From positions 181,020 to 245,019 of the forward strand of contig NZ_FWER01000004.1 of the NCBI RefSeq assembly GCF_900169785.1: a stretch of DNA of 64,000 nt. Reading direction: 5' to 3'. The stretch's first letter is position 1. Every line of letters begins with the position of its first letter. Made by a program: the position numbers and the translations under genes. The stretch comes from Rhizobium sullae (lineage in GTDB: Bacteria > Pseudomonadota > Alphaproteobacteria > Rhizobiales > Rhizobiaceae). The notes under the pieces were generated by a model, which worked only from the letters and a program-made list of their open reading frames with translations, had not been told where the DNA came from and made no database searches. Of this stretch, positions 26,679 to 34,824 are shown one piece after another.

Positions 26679-27470
26679 ATGACAGCGCCTGCCCGGAACT
26701 TCGCGGACAACGACGCCGCACTTTCGCCCGAAGACCGTCGGAACTGGATCGCGGTATTGCCGCTCGGCGCGCACGAGCAGCATGGCCCACACCTTCCTTT
26801 CGAAACCGACACGCTGATTGCCGAAGGTATCGTAGAAAGGCTGAAAGCCACCCTTCCCTCCGCATTGCCTGTCACCTTCCTGCCCGCAGAGCCGATCGGC
26901 TATTCGATGGAACACATGGATGTCGACGGTACCAAGACGCTGACCTGCTGCGAAGCGATCCACCGCTGGCTCGGGATTGCCGGAATGCTGCACGATCTCG
27001 GCATTCGCAAGCTGATGATGCTGAACGCCCACGGCGGAAATTCGCCGCTGATGACCATCGTCGCGACCGAAGCGCGAGTGAAGTTCAACATGCTGGCCGT
27101 CGCAACCAGCTGGACCCGTTTCGGCGTGCCGGAAGACGTGATCTCAGCGCAGAATAAAGCAATCGACATCCATGGCGGTGATATCGAAACCTCGGTGATG
27201 CTCGCATTGCATCCCGGCAAGGTTGCAATCTCCGAAGCTCGGAACTTTACTTCGCAGCAGTCTGAATTCATCGCACGCTTCAAGCATCTGCGGGCCTACG
27301 GACCGCACGCCTTCGGCTGGAAGATGTCCGATCTGAATGCCCGAGGCGCAGCAGGGAACGCCGCCGCCGCTACGGTCGAAAAGGGCGAAGCGCTGATCGC
27401 GCATGCGGTCAAGGGGCTGGTCGAACTGCTGCAGGATGTGGATGCGTTTGACACGGAGGTGCTAAGCTAG
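26679..27470 (+). CDS. Creatininase-family amidohydrolase
   Basis: 263 residues. The family is metal-dependent and acts on cyclic amides or related compounds; members include creatininase, MftE and riboflavin-pathway FAPy deformylase-like enzymes. Metal-binding motifs are present: GAHEQHGPHLPFETD at about residue 30, NAHGGNSPLM near 115, and IDIHGGDIETS near 170. Creatinine itself is not established as substrate. It is divergent from the MarR gene, so it is the most likely target of that regulator. The ATG at 26679 is followed by a natural N-terminus. Confidence 0.88.
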   Translation: MTAPARNFADNDAALSPEDRRNWIAVLPLGAHEQHGPHLPFETDTLIAEGIVERLKATLPSALPVTFLPAEPIGYSMEHMDVDGTKTLTCCEAIHRWLGIAGMLHDLGIRKLMMLNAHGGNSPLMTIVATEARVKFNMLAVATSWTRFGVPEDVISAQNKAIDIHGGDIETSVMLALHPGKVAISEARNFTSQQSEFIARFKHLRAYGPHAFGWKMSDLNARGAAGNAAAATVEKGEALIAHAVKGLVELLQDVDAFDTEVLS

Positions 27471-27561
27471 CAGCTCGGTTTGTCAATTGCGCCTTGCAGA
27501 ATAAGACCGGTTGAGTGTTGGAGCCAGCCGAAACAAAGAAATGGGCGCACGATCTACTGCC

Positions 27562-27825
27562 TCATCGCGGCGTTTCGACAACTGCCGATACGATACGGCG
27601 TACCACCGGAAGGATCATCAGCAGGCTGGGAAACGCAACCACCCAGGACGTTCCCCACGCACCGGGCCAATTGGTGATGAAGGTGGCTCCAAGCCCTATG
27701 TTCACCACAGTCGCAACAGCCGACACGATGCCCGACATGAAGACCGAAAGCACCAGCGGCATCACCACAACAGTAAAGGACGAAGGGAGCTTCCTTGTCC
27801 GCGACCGGCGTGCGAAATCAGCCAT
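27562..27825 (-). CDS. DUF2798 small membrane protein
   Basis: 87 residues starting MADFARRSRTRKLPSSF. Two hydrophobic helices are visible (VVVMPLVLSVFMSGIVSAVATVVNIG and WVVAFPSLLMILPVVRRIVSAVV), with the RKLP motif before the first, which fits the DUF2798 family of two-helix membrane proteins of unknown function. Its start overlaps the stop of the upstream NmrA-like gene by 8 bp (ATGGCTGA), so the two are translationally coupled. A longer frame reaching 28152 lies inside that gene and is not real. Confidence 0.78.
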   Translation of the reverse strand: MADFARRSRTRKLPSSFTVVVMPLVLSVFMSGIVSAVATVVNIGLGATFITNWPGAWGTSWVVAFPSLLMILPVVRRIVSAVVETPR

Positions 27826-28729
27826 GCTTCTTCTCCTTATCTTGCGCAGGAACAACAGAGGGGGTGCCTTGGACGAGCTCACGGATATATTGACGCAGCG
27901 AGCGAGGCTCTCGTCCAAGAGCCGCGGCAAGCGACAGGCTGTTTCCCCCAAGACCGTACTTGCTGTAGTGCTCATGAACATCGGCGAGCAGCTGCAGCTC
28001 ACGATCGCCGTATGGAAGACGCGCACCGGCGGCCCATTGCGAGAAGCTGGACTCACACGCCTGGATCGTCCGACCGAGTTCTTCCGACATGATGGATGCG
28101 ATCTCGTTTCGATTGAACATGCCCGTACAGAGCTCCAATGTGGCATAAGCAAGCAGTTCGCTCGTCAAGGCGATGGCCGCCACTTCCGCGACGTCGCGAT
28201 AATCCACGCGCGCAACCTTGGCTTCATTCGGGAAGGGTTCCGAAAAGCGGCCGCTTTCGACAACGCCGGGCCACGCCAGACCGATGTTCTGCATGAAGTT
28301 TGCCGGATGCAGGATCGTGTACTCCAGGCTCGATGAATACAGCGCATCCTCTACGGGGACCTTGCTGGCGTGGTTCTTCAGCCGCGTGTTCGTGGGCTGG
28401 ATGACGGAAGAAAAAACGAACTTCCGCGCGCCACCGCGCTCTGCGGCCTCGACCAACGCCACGCCCATAGCGGCTTCATCGGGCGAGAAGGCAGGGCCAA
28501 TATGAAAGACGCCATCGACCCCCACCATTGCACTGATGAGACTGTCGGCGTTTCGAAGGTCTCCGATCGCAAGTTCTGTTGCGCCCGCCGCCAGCGCGCC
28601 GTCACCTTGGGAGGGCTTGCGCACAAGCGCACGTACCACAGCTTTTCGTCGCGCGAGTTCGGGCACTACGAGGCGGGCGAATTTTCCAGTCGCACCTATA
28701 ACGAGGATGGTCGGACCAGTCGATTGCAT
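27818..28729 (-). CDS. NmrA-like NAD(P)-binding protein
   Basis: 303 residues from ATG 28729. It is an atypical short-chain dehydrogenase: the nucleotide motif ILVIGATGKFARLVVPELAR is at the N-terminus, followed by VRALVRKPSQGD and VDGVFHIGPAFSPDE. No Tyr-x-x-x-Lys pair is seen at the expected position, as is usual for NmrA-type proteins, which sense the NAD(P) redox state or act on small carbonyls. PANFMQNIGLAWPGV is typical of the family. It is divergent from a LysR gene, and a palindrome lies between them, so regulation by that LysR is likely. Confidence 0.87.
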   Translation of the reverse strand: MQSTGPTILVIGATGKFARLVVPELARRKAVVRALVRKPSQGDGALAAGATELAIGDLRNADSLISAMVGVDGVFHIGPAFSPDEAAMGVALVEAAERGGARKFVFSSVIQPTNTRLKNHASKVPVEDALYSSSLEYTILHPANFMQNIGLAWPGVVESGRFSEPFPNEAKVARVDYRDVAEVAAIALTSELLAYATLELCTGMFNRNEIASIMSEELGRTIQACESSFSQWAAGARLPYGDRELQLLADVHEHYSKYGLGGNSLSLAAALGREPRSLRQYIRELVQGTPSVVPAQDKEKKHG

Positions 28730-28810
28730 CGTGCTTTCTCCAAGTTTGCGAATGACCTGGAAGTATGCAGTTGCGACCCTCGAAACAATCATCGTAGAAA
28801 TTCATTCTTC

Positions 28811-28827
28811 ATCTCGAAAAATGAGAT
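28811..28827. promoter_or_regulatory. Candidate LysR operator
   Basis: ATCTC-N7-GAGAT, a perfect 5-bp inverted repeat six bases before the LysR ATG, in the 104-bp space shared with the divergent NmrA-like gene. The spacing is near the T-N11-A type typical of LysR boxes. Position close to the start codon suggests autorepression. Confidence 0.45.
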
Positions 28828-28833
28828 AATAGA

Positions 28834-29727
28834 ATGAGCCGCCTTGCAGATCTGGAAGCATTCATTGCGATTATCGAACATGGCAGCCTGACCACCGCGG
28901 CCCGCCATCTCGACCGGTCGCTTCAGGCCGTCAGCCGGGCGCTCGCGGCACTGGAGGAGGATATCGGCGTCCAGCTCGTCCACCGCACGACGCGTCAATC
29001 CAGTCCAAGCGAAGCGGGGTTGGCTTTCTACAAGCGCCTAAAGCCGGCCGTAGCCGAGATCAGAGAGGCAGAACTCGAAGCCAACAACAGACGCTCGGAA
29101 CCGTCCGGCACTGTGCGTATCGGCGCACCGGTTCTGTTTGGCCCGGAGTTTCTCGTACCGATGATCGCGGAATACATGAGTGCTTATCCGGGCATCGAGG
29201 TCGACCTCCAGCTTTCGGACGCATTCGTGGATCTGGCCGCGGAAGGCCTCGACCTCGTGCTGCGAATTGCCGATTTGCCGGACTCCGGCCTGCAGGCAAA
29301 GCGTCTCGGCTCGCTGCGCAGGGTTGTCTTCGGTGCACCCTCCTATTTCGAGCGTCATGGCCGCCCTGAGCACCCTTCGGATTTACGGCGCCACGCCTGT
29401 CTCGTCAGAACGATCGATCAACGACCAGGCCAATGGTCGTTTCTGATTGATGGGAAACCGCGCACGATCACGGTCAGCGGATCGTTTCGGGCCAGCACGA
29501 TGGCGGCGATTTATTCGGCGGCGAGCCATGGTCTCGGGATAGCGTATTCTCCGCTCTGGCAGGTCAGGCATCTCGTTGACGAAGGCAGCATCGAGCTTGT
29601 GCTGAAGGAATTCGAACCGAAGCCGGTTCCCATCCATGCGCTTTGGCAGGAGAACAGATTTCCGCCAGCGAAAGTCCGCGCTTTCATCGATCTTCTGACG
29701 GTGCGGCTGAAACTCGCTGGTCTCTAG
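28834..29727 (+). CDS. LysR-family transcriptional regulator
   Basis: 297 residues. The winged helix-turn-helix is at the N-terminus (FIAIIEHGSLTTAARHLDRS, then LQAVSRALAALEEDIGVQLV), followed by the effector-binding domain (GTVRIGAPVLFGPEFLVPMI). The sequence belongs to the CrgA-like subgroup. It is divergent from the NmrA-like/DUF2798 pair and probably controls it. A short hairpin (TGCTGC-TTTT-GCAGCA) follows the stop but without a T-run. Confidence 0.92.
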   Translation: MSRLADLEAFIAIIEHGSLTTAARHLDRSLQAVSRALAALEEDIGVQLVHRTTRQSSPSEAGLAFYKRLKPAVAEIREAELEANNRRSEPSGTVRIGAPVLFGPEFLVPMIAEYMSAYPGIEVDLQLSDAFVDLAAEGLDLVLRIADLPDSGLQAKRLGSLRRVVFGAPSYFERHGRPEHPSDLRRHACLVRTIDQRPGQWSFLIDGKPRTITVSGSFRASTMAAIYSAASHGLGIAYSPLWQVRHLVDEGSIELVLKEFEPKPVPIHALWQENRFPPAKVRAFIDLLTVRLKLAGL

Positions 29728-29758
29728 TTGCTGCTTTTGCAGCAGAGGCGATGTGATC

Positions 29759-29772
29759 TTATAACATTATAA
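29759..29772 (+). promoter_or_regulatory. Candidate Zur (zinc uptake regulator) box upstream of cobW
   Basis: TTATAA-CA-TTATAA, about 90 bp before the GTPase start codon. The core TTATAACATTATA resembles alphaproteobacterial Zur boxes built on TGTTATAACA-type palindromes, and COG0523 zinc chaperones are typical Zur targets. The match is by eye and incomplete. Confidence 0.5.
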
Positions 29773-29859
29773 AACCCTTTGAACTGATCCGCTCGAACCC
29801 TTATATGAAACCGACCGTTTAAAGCCCCCTCGGCGGCAAACCCATTCTTCGAGGTTCTC

Positions 29860-30957
29860 ATGACCGACGCAATTTCGACCCTGCAGAAGCCCATCCCCGT
29901 CACCGTGCTCACCGGCTATCTCGGTGCCGGCAAGACGACGCTGCTCAACCGCATCCTGTCCGAAAATCACGGCAAGAAATATGCGGTGATCGTCAACGAG
30001 TTCGGCGAGATTGGCATCGACAACGACCTGATCGTCGAGTCGGACGAGGAAATCTACGAGATGAATAACGGCTGCGTCTGCTGCACCGTGCGCGGCGACC
30101 TGATCCGTGTGGTTGAAGGCCTGATGCGCCGCCCCGGCCGCTTCGACGGCATCATCGTCGAAACCACCGGCCTTGCCGATCCGGTGCCGGTCGCCCAGAC
30201 ATTCTTCATGGATGACGACGTGCGCGCCAAGACCGAGCTCGATGCCGTCGTCGCCCTCGTCGATGCCAAGCACCTCCCGTTGCGCCTGAAGGACAGCCGC
30301 GAGGCCGAGGACCAGATCGCCTTTGCCGACGTCGTCCTCATCAACAAGACCGACCTCGTCACGCCAGAAGAACTGGCGCAGATCGAGGATATCGTCCGCG
30401 CCATCAACCCGTCGGCTCGCGTTTACAAGACCAGCCGCTCCGGCGTCGATCTTGCCCGCGTACTCGACCAAGGTGCCTTCAATCTGGAGCGCGCGCTGGA
30501 AAACGACCCGCACTTCCTGGAGCACGATCACGACGATCATGTCTGCGGCCCGGATTGCGACCACGATCACGATCATCACGCGCATGACCATGACCACGAC
30601 CATCATGGTCACGATCACGGCCATCATCACCACGGCGCGGTGTCGCCGATCCACGATGTGACGGTGCAGTCAGTATCGCTCCGCGGCAGCGAGATGAACC
30701 CCGAACGCTTCTTTCCCTGGATCCAGAAGGTCACCCAGACGCAGGGCCCGAACATCCTGCGCCTCAAGGGCATCATTGCCTTCAAGGACGATGCCGAGCG
30801 CTATGTCATCCAGGGCGTGCACATGATCGTGGAGGGCGACCATCAGCGTCCGTGGAAGGACGGCGAGAAGCATGAGACGCGCCTCGTTTTCATCGGCCGC
30901 GAACTCGACCACGAAAAGCTCGAAGCCTCCTTCAAGGCATGTGAGGCCGCGGCCTGA
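29860..30957 (+). CDS. CobW/COG0523-family GTPase, probable zinc metallochaperone
   Basis: 365 residues. A P-loop GTPase with Walker A GYLGAGKTT (residues 19-27), metal-binding GCVCC (residues 71-75), switch-like ETTGLADPVPV and the NKTD base-recognition motif near 160. A His/Asp cluster in the middle (residues 217-255, many HDH and HHH units) is typical of the zinc-handling subgroup, and the CobW C-terminal domain follows (LRLKGIIAFKDDAERYVIQG). The protein likely inserts zinc into client enzymes during zinc limitation. It overlaps the WD40 gene by one base (TGATG), and a candidate Zur box lies upstream. Cobalamin synthesis is less likely because no cob genes adjoin. Confidence 0.92.
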   Translation: MTDAISTLQKPIPVTVLTGYLGAGKTTLLNRILSENHGKKYAVIVNEFGEIGIDNDLIVESDEEIYEMNNGCVCCTVRGDLIRVVEGLMRRPGRFDGIIVETTGLADPVPVAQTFFMDDDVRAKTELDAVVALVDAKHLPLRLKDSREAEDQIAFADVVLINKTDLVTPEELAQIEDIVRAINPSARVYKTSRSGVDLARVLDQGAFNLERALENDPHFLEHDHDDHVCGPDCDHDHDHHAHDHDHDHHGHDHGHHHHGAVSPIHDVTVQSVSLRGSEMNPERFFPWIQKVTQTQGPNILRLKGIIAFKDDAERYVIQGVHMIVEGDHQRPWKDGEKHETRLVFIGRELDHEKLEASFKACEAAA

Positions 30958-31946
30958 TGCCTACAGTTGCCCCGCTTGATCTCGACGGCCACATTCTGGC
31001 CGTCGAATTTTTAGGTGATGTCCCCTTCTTCGCGAACGCCAACGGCACGTTTCACCGGCTGGATGGCGGCGAGAAGGTTTCCGAAGCCCATCAGGGCATG
31101 CTCACCTGTATTCGCGATCCCTACAGCGAAAGCCTGATCTCCGGCGGCGAAGATGGCAAGGTGCTGCGCATTGCGGCCGATGCCGGCGTCAGCGACATTG
31201 CCAGTGCGCCGCGCAAATGGATTTCGCAGGTGGCCGCAGGCCCGCAAGGCGCTGTTGCCTATGCCTACGGAAAGAGCACGTTCGTTCGCCTGTCGAATGG
31301 CGAGACCAAGGAATTCGCCGAGGAACGCACCGTCGAAGGCCTCGCCTTCGCGCCGAAGGGCATGCGCATCGCCGCGGCGCGCTACAACGGCGTGTCGCTG
31401 CACTGGGTCGGCATGAACGCAAAGCCGGTTGATCTAGAATGGAAGGGTGCGCATACAGGCGTTACCTTTTCGCCTGATGGCAATTTCCTCGTGACCAGCA
31501 TGCAGGAAAATGCGCTGCACGGCTGGAAACTCGACATCAAACCTGGCGCCGAGGCCCGCCACATGCGCATGACCGGTTACCCGGCTAAGGTGAAGTCAGT
31601 TTCCTGGTCCGCCAAGGGCAAGTGGCTCGCCTCATCTGGCGCACCGGCAGCGATCGTCTGGCCCTTCCAAGGCAAGGAGGGGCCGATGGGCAAGGCGCCT
31701 CTGGAACTCGGCACACGCGCCAACATCATGGCGACCGCGGTCAAGTTCCACCCGGCAGAGGACATCCTTGCAATCGGCTTCATCGACGGCATGATCCTTG
31801 CCGTGCGCATCGCCGACAGCAAGGAAGCGCTGATCCGCCGCCCTGGCAAGGGCGCAATCACGGCAATGAGCTGGAGCAAGAATGGCAAGCTGCTTGCCTT
31901 CGCGTCGGAAGCAGGCGATTGCGGTGTCGTCGATATTTCGGCCTGA
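30957..31946 (+). CDS. WD40-repeat protein coupled to the CobW-type GTPase
   Basis: 329 residues. Repeats of about 40 residues recur through the sequence, for example EGLAFAPKGMRIAAARYNGV, GVTFSPDGNFLVTSMQ, SVSWSAKGKWLASSGAPAA and MSWSKNGKLLAFASEAGDCG, giving a seven-bladed beta-propeller. There is no signal peptide, so it is cytoplasmic. The start overlaps the GTPase stop by one base, indicating tight co-expression. WD40 proteins scaffold complexes; here it may be a partner or client of the zinc chaperone, which is inference from context. Confidence 0.85.
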   Translation: MPTVAPLDLDGHILAVEFLGDVPFFANANGTFHRLDGGEKVSEAHQGMLTCIRDPYSESLISGGEDGKVLRIAADAGVSDIASAPRKWISQVAAGPQGAVAYAYGKSTFVRLSNGETKEFAEERTVEGLAFAPKGMRIAAARYNGVSLHWVGMNAKPVDLEWKGAHTGVTFSPDGNFLVTSMQENALHGWKLDIKPGAEARHMRMTGYPAKVKSVSWSAKGKWLASSGAPAAIVWPFQGKEGPMGKAPLELGTRANIMATAVKFHPAEDILAIGFIDGMILAVRIADSKEALIRRPGKGAITAMSWSKNGKLLAFASEAGDCGVVDISA

Positions 31947-31959
31947 CCGATTGATCTGC

Positions 31960-31990
31960 GGATGATGATGGCGGTGTGCCTTCATCATCC
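31960..31990. terminator. Hairpin between convergent WD40 and serine hydrolase genes
   Basis: GGATGATGA and TCATCATCC form a perfect 9-bp stem around a 13-base loop, directly between the two stops. There is no T-run, so termination is plausible but not proven. Confidence 0.5.
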
Positions 31991-33007
31991 CTAAGATGTT
32001 CGCGCATTTTCGATAATCTCGCCCAGCACCCCGTGCAAAGCATCGCGATAGCCGTTGCGGGCTGATGGCCCGCTTTCCTCCGACGTCATCACCACGGTCA
32101 GATTGAGCGACGGCACGATGTAGAGCATCTGCCCGCCGTAGCCCCATGCGAAATGCACGTCCTCGCCGCCGAGATTGCGCTCGAACCATCCGTAGCCATA
32201 GGCATCGCCCGAAAAGCGCGAGTTGGTGCGCGGCTGCCAGGAGGACGCAATCCACTCGGCAGGAACGACCTGTCGCCCCTCTGGCGTCCTGCCGCCGTTG
32301 CGATAGAGCTCGCCGAAGGCAAGCAACGAGCGGGCGCTCATGGCCATCTGGTTTCCGCCGAGATAGATGCCCTGCGGATCGCGCTCCCAGGCGCCGATGC
32401 GGAAGCCTTCGACTGGCCCGAGCCATTCTCGTGCCAGGGCAAGGGTTGTCTTACCGCTCGCCGTCGTCAGGATTGCAGACAGGAGATGTGTCGAGGCGGT
32501 CGAATAAAGCATCTGGCCGCCGGGTTCATCATCGAAGGGCTGGGAGAGTGCAAAGCGCACCCAGTTTCGGCTCGAAACCCAGCGGCCGTAGTTCGGTCCC
32601 GACATGCGGCCCAACCCTGCCTGCATGGACAGCAGGTTTCCGATGGTGACCTCGTTCAGCCGTGGATCGGGTGATTGCGGCAGATCCGCCTTCAGGATCG
32701 GCGCAATCTTCTGATCCGGTCCTTCGAGCACGCCCTTGCTGATGGCGATACCGACAAGCGCGGAGATGATCGCTTTCGACGCAGACTTGATATTCGTCGA
32801 TTCGGAGACCGTATGTCCGCGATAGCCGCGCTCAGCCACGATCCTTCCGTCACGTGAAATGATGATGGTTTTCAGCGGTTTCAGCTCCTCGCGGGAAGCG
32901 AAGTTTTCGAGCAAGGACGCAAGGCGATCGTCTTCCTGCTGGGCTGAGACCGGCGCGGCGGAAAGGAATAGGGCAAACCATATGAGGAAGGCTCTGATCA
33001 TCGCCAT
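31991..33007 (-). CDS. Exported serine hydrolase of the beta-lactamase/penicillin-binding family
   Basis: 338 residues with a signal peptide (MAMIRAFLIWFALFLSAAPVSAQ). The catalytic S-x-x-K is visible as SASK at about residue 94, and the second-motif Tyr is in LYSTASTHLLSAI near 182. A GYGGQ segment near the C-terminus replaces the KTG triad of true beta-lactamases. The family (class C-like) includes esterases and D-aminopeptidases; antibiotic resistance should not be assumed. It is convergent with the WD40 gene and shares no operon. An alternative start six bases downstream gives the same signal peptide. Confidence 0.86.
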   Translation of the reverse strand: MAMIRAFLIWFALFLSAAPVSAQQEDDRLASLLENFASREELKPLKTIIISRDGRIVAERGYRGHTVSESTNIKSASKAIISALVGIAISKGVLEGPDQKIAPILKADLPQSPDPRLNEVTIGNLLSMQAGLGRMSGPNYGRWVSSRNWVRFALSQPFDDEPGGQMLYSTASTHLLSAILTTASGKTTLALAREWLGPVEGFRIGAWERDPQGIYLGGNQMAMSARSLLAFGELYRNGGRTPEGRQVVPAEWIASSWQPRTNSRFSGDAYGYGWFERNLGGEDVHFAWGYGGQMLYIVPSLNLTVVMTSEESGPSARNGYRDALHGVLGEIIENARTS

Positions 33008-33151
33008 GAGCTAGCGCAATCCCAGGAGGAATTCATCCACTCGTGGAGCCGATTCACGGGGACGTGAAAGTTTATGATCTTGCTTGCCCTATCGACAGAC
33101 CGCCCAACATATCGGCCGGACCAGATCAACACACGGCAGGAGCGTCAGACT

Positions 33152-34111
33152 ATGGCACGCGTAATCGTAATCGGAGCGACCGGTCATGTCGGCACGTATC
33201 TCGTCCCACATCTTGTGGAAGCTGGCCATGAGGTGGTCGCCATCAGCCGGGGCAAAGCGGAACCCTATCTTCCCCATACGACATGGAAAAGTGTCGAGCG
33301 ACGGAAGATGGATAGAGCGCCTTTGGAGGAGGAAGGCAGCTTCGGCCCCGCCATCCGCGCGCTGAAACCGGATATCGTCATCGACATGATCTGTTTCACG
33401 CCGGAAAGTGCTCGCCATCTGGTGAAAGCATTGGACGGCCATGTCGGTCATTTTCTGCACACCGGCACTATCTGGACACACGGCCACTCCATTTCGGTTC
33501 CGACGCGCGAGGACGCGCCAAAAACGCCCTTTGGAGACTACGGCGTGCAAAAGAAGGCGATCGAGGACTATCTTCTAGGCGAGGCACGGGGGCGGGGCTT
33601 TCCCGCAACCCTCATCCATCCCGGCCATATCGTCGGACCCGGCTGGTCTCCACTCAATCCTGCCGGACACTTCAACGTTTCCGTCTTTTCAACGATTGCT
33701 CGCGGCGAGACGCTGAGGCTGCCGAATTTCGGCCTGGAGACGGTTCATCACGTTCACGCCGACGACGTAGCAGGCATGTTCATGGCTGCTACCGGCAATT
33801 GGCGCGCATCGACCGGAGAGAGCTTCCATGCGGTCTCCAGTCAAGCCCTGACACTGAGAGGTTATGCAGATGCGATGTTTCGCTGGTTCGGGCATGAGCC
33901 GAGACTCGAGTTCCTCCCCTATGACGAATGGTCAAAAATGGAGAGCGCCGAGGACGCGAAGGCAACGTTGGAGCACATCGCCCGAAGCCCGAATTGCTCG
34001 ATGGAGAAGGCGAAACGGTTGCTGCAGTTCACGCCGCGCTACAGCTCTCTCCAGGCTATACAGGAGTCGGTCCAATGGCTGATAGCGCAGGGGCAACGCA
34101 TAGGTGCTTGA
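33152..34111 (+). CDS. NAD-dependent epimerase/reductase (extended SDR)
   Basis: 319 residues from ATG 33152 (AGGAG upstream). The cofactor motif VIVIGATGHVGTYLVPHL is at the N-terminus, and the catalytic Tyr-x-x-x-Lys is visible as YGVQKKAIE near residue 130. The middle and C-terminal parts (LIHPGHIVGPGWSPLNPAGH, HHVHADDVAGMFMAA) fit extended SDRs that act on sugar nucleotides or small sugars. The longer reading frame upstream is not coding. Nothing nearby defines the substrate. Confidence 0.85.
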   Translation: MARVIVIGATGHVGTYLVPHLVEAGHEVVAISRGKAEPYLPHTTWKSVERRKMDRAPLEEEGSFGPAIRALKPDIVIDMICFTPESARHLVKALDGHVGHFLHTGTIWTHGHSISVPTREDAPKTPFGDYGVQKKAIEDYLLGEARGRGFPATLIHPGHIVGPGWSPLNPAGHFNVSVFSTIARGETLRLPNFGLETVHHVHADDVAGMFMAATGNWRASTGESFHAVSSQALTLRGYADAMFRWFGHEPRLEFLPYDEWSKMESAEDAKATLEHIARSPNCSMEKAKRLLQFTPRYSSLQAIQESVQWLIAQGQRIGA

Positions 34112-34145
34112 AGCGCCCCCCTTTTCAGGGAGAGGCTTCAGCCTG

Positions 34146-34736
34146 TCAGGCGGCCTTCCGGACCGGCGCGCTGGTCAGCATGCGCCCCGAGGGAACGATC
34201 ATGCCGGCCGCGCCGTCAAGCCAGCCTTCCGTCAGTTCCAGCGCCAGGAAGCGCGAGCGTTCGAAGGGACCGGGCATGACGAGATGGCAAGCTTTTTCGG
34301 CGAAAAAGCCGAAACGCTCATAGTAGGCAGCATCGCCGACGAGCAGGATGGCACCGTGCCCGCGGTTCTTGGCTTCGAGAACGGCTGCGCGCATCAGCGC
34401 CGAACCGACACCCTTGCCCTCAAAGGTCGGATCGACGGCGAGCGGGCCAAGCAGCAGGGCATTGATCGGCGTGCCGTCGGTGTTGATGCCGGCTTCGATA
34501 TTCCAAAGACGCACGGTACCAATGACGTGGCCGTCGCGGTCGCGCGCGACGAGTGACAGTCCATCGGCCGGAATGCGGCCGCGGCGGATCTTCTCCGACG
34601 ACTTCTTGCGGCGATTCGGACCCATTGCGCGATCGAGCAGGTTCTCGCGTGCAACCACATCCGACGGATTCTCGGCGTCGATGGTGAAGACAGAGGGCGC
34701 AAAGAATGCGCGGACAGAATCAAGAACAGCGGCCAT
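34146..34736 (-). CDS. GNAT-family N-acetyltransferase
   Basis: 196 residues. The acetyl-CoA-binding core is visible as LLGPLAVDPTFEGKGVGSALM (motif A, with the Q/R-x-x-G-x-G/A pattern as EGKGVGSA), and the flanking strand HVIGTVRLWNIEAG fits the GNAT fold. The YYERFGFFAEKA segment is the usual motif B. Substrate is unknown; relatives near speF-type decarboxylases sometimes acetylate amines, but the distance of 89 bp and same orientation only hint at that. The start follows a GGCC-rich leader with no strong Shine-Dalgarno. Confidence 0.87.
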   Translation of the reverse strand: MAAVLDSVRAFFAPSVFTIDAENPSDVVARENLLDRAMGPNRRKKSSEKIRRGRIPADGLSLVARDRDGHVIGTVRLWNIEAGINTDGTPINALLLGPLAVDPTFEGKGVGSALMRAAVLEAKNRGHGAILLVGDAAYYERFGFFAEKACHLVMPGPFERSRFLALELTEGWLDGAAGMIVPSGRMLTSAPVRKAA

Positions 34737-34824
34737 CTTGGCCTCCCGTACCCAATACCGTTATCAGCGGCGATTGAAGAGAATTGTGAGGTTGCCGCCC
34801 CGATTGGCTACGGGGCCGGCTGGA

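Noticed and set aside
29767..30654. Open frame of 295 codons opposite the CobW-type GTPase, rich in Val and Met at one end
   Set aside because: The Val/Met run is simply the reverse reading of the His/Asp-rich stretch of the GTPase.
31991..33007. Beta-lactamase antibiotic resistance gene
   Set aside because: S-x-x-K is present but the KTG triad is not seen; the protein fits the broader serine hydrolase family.
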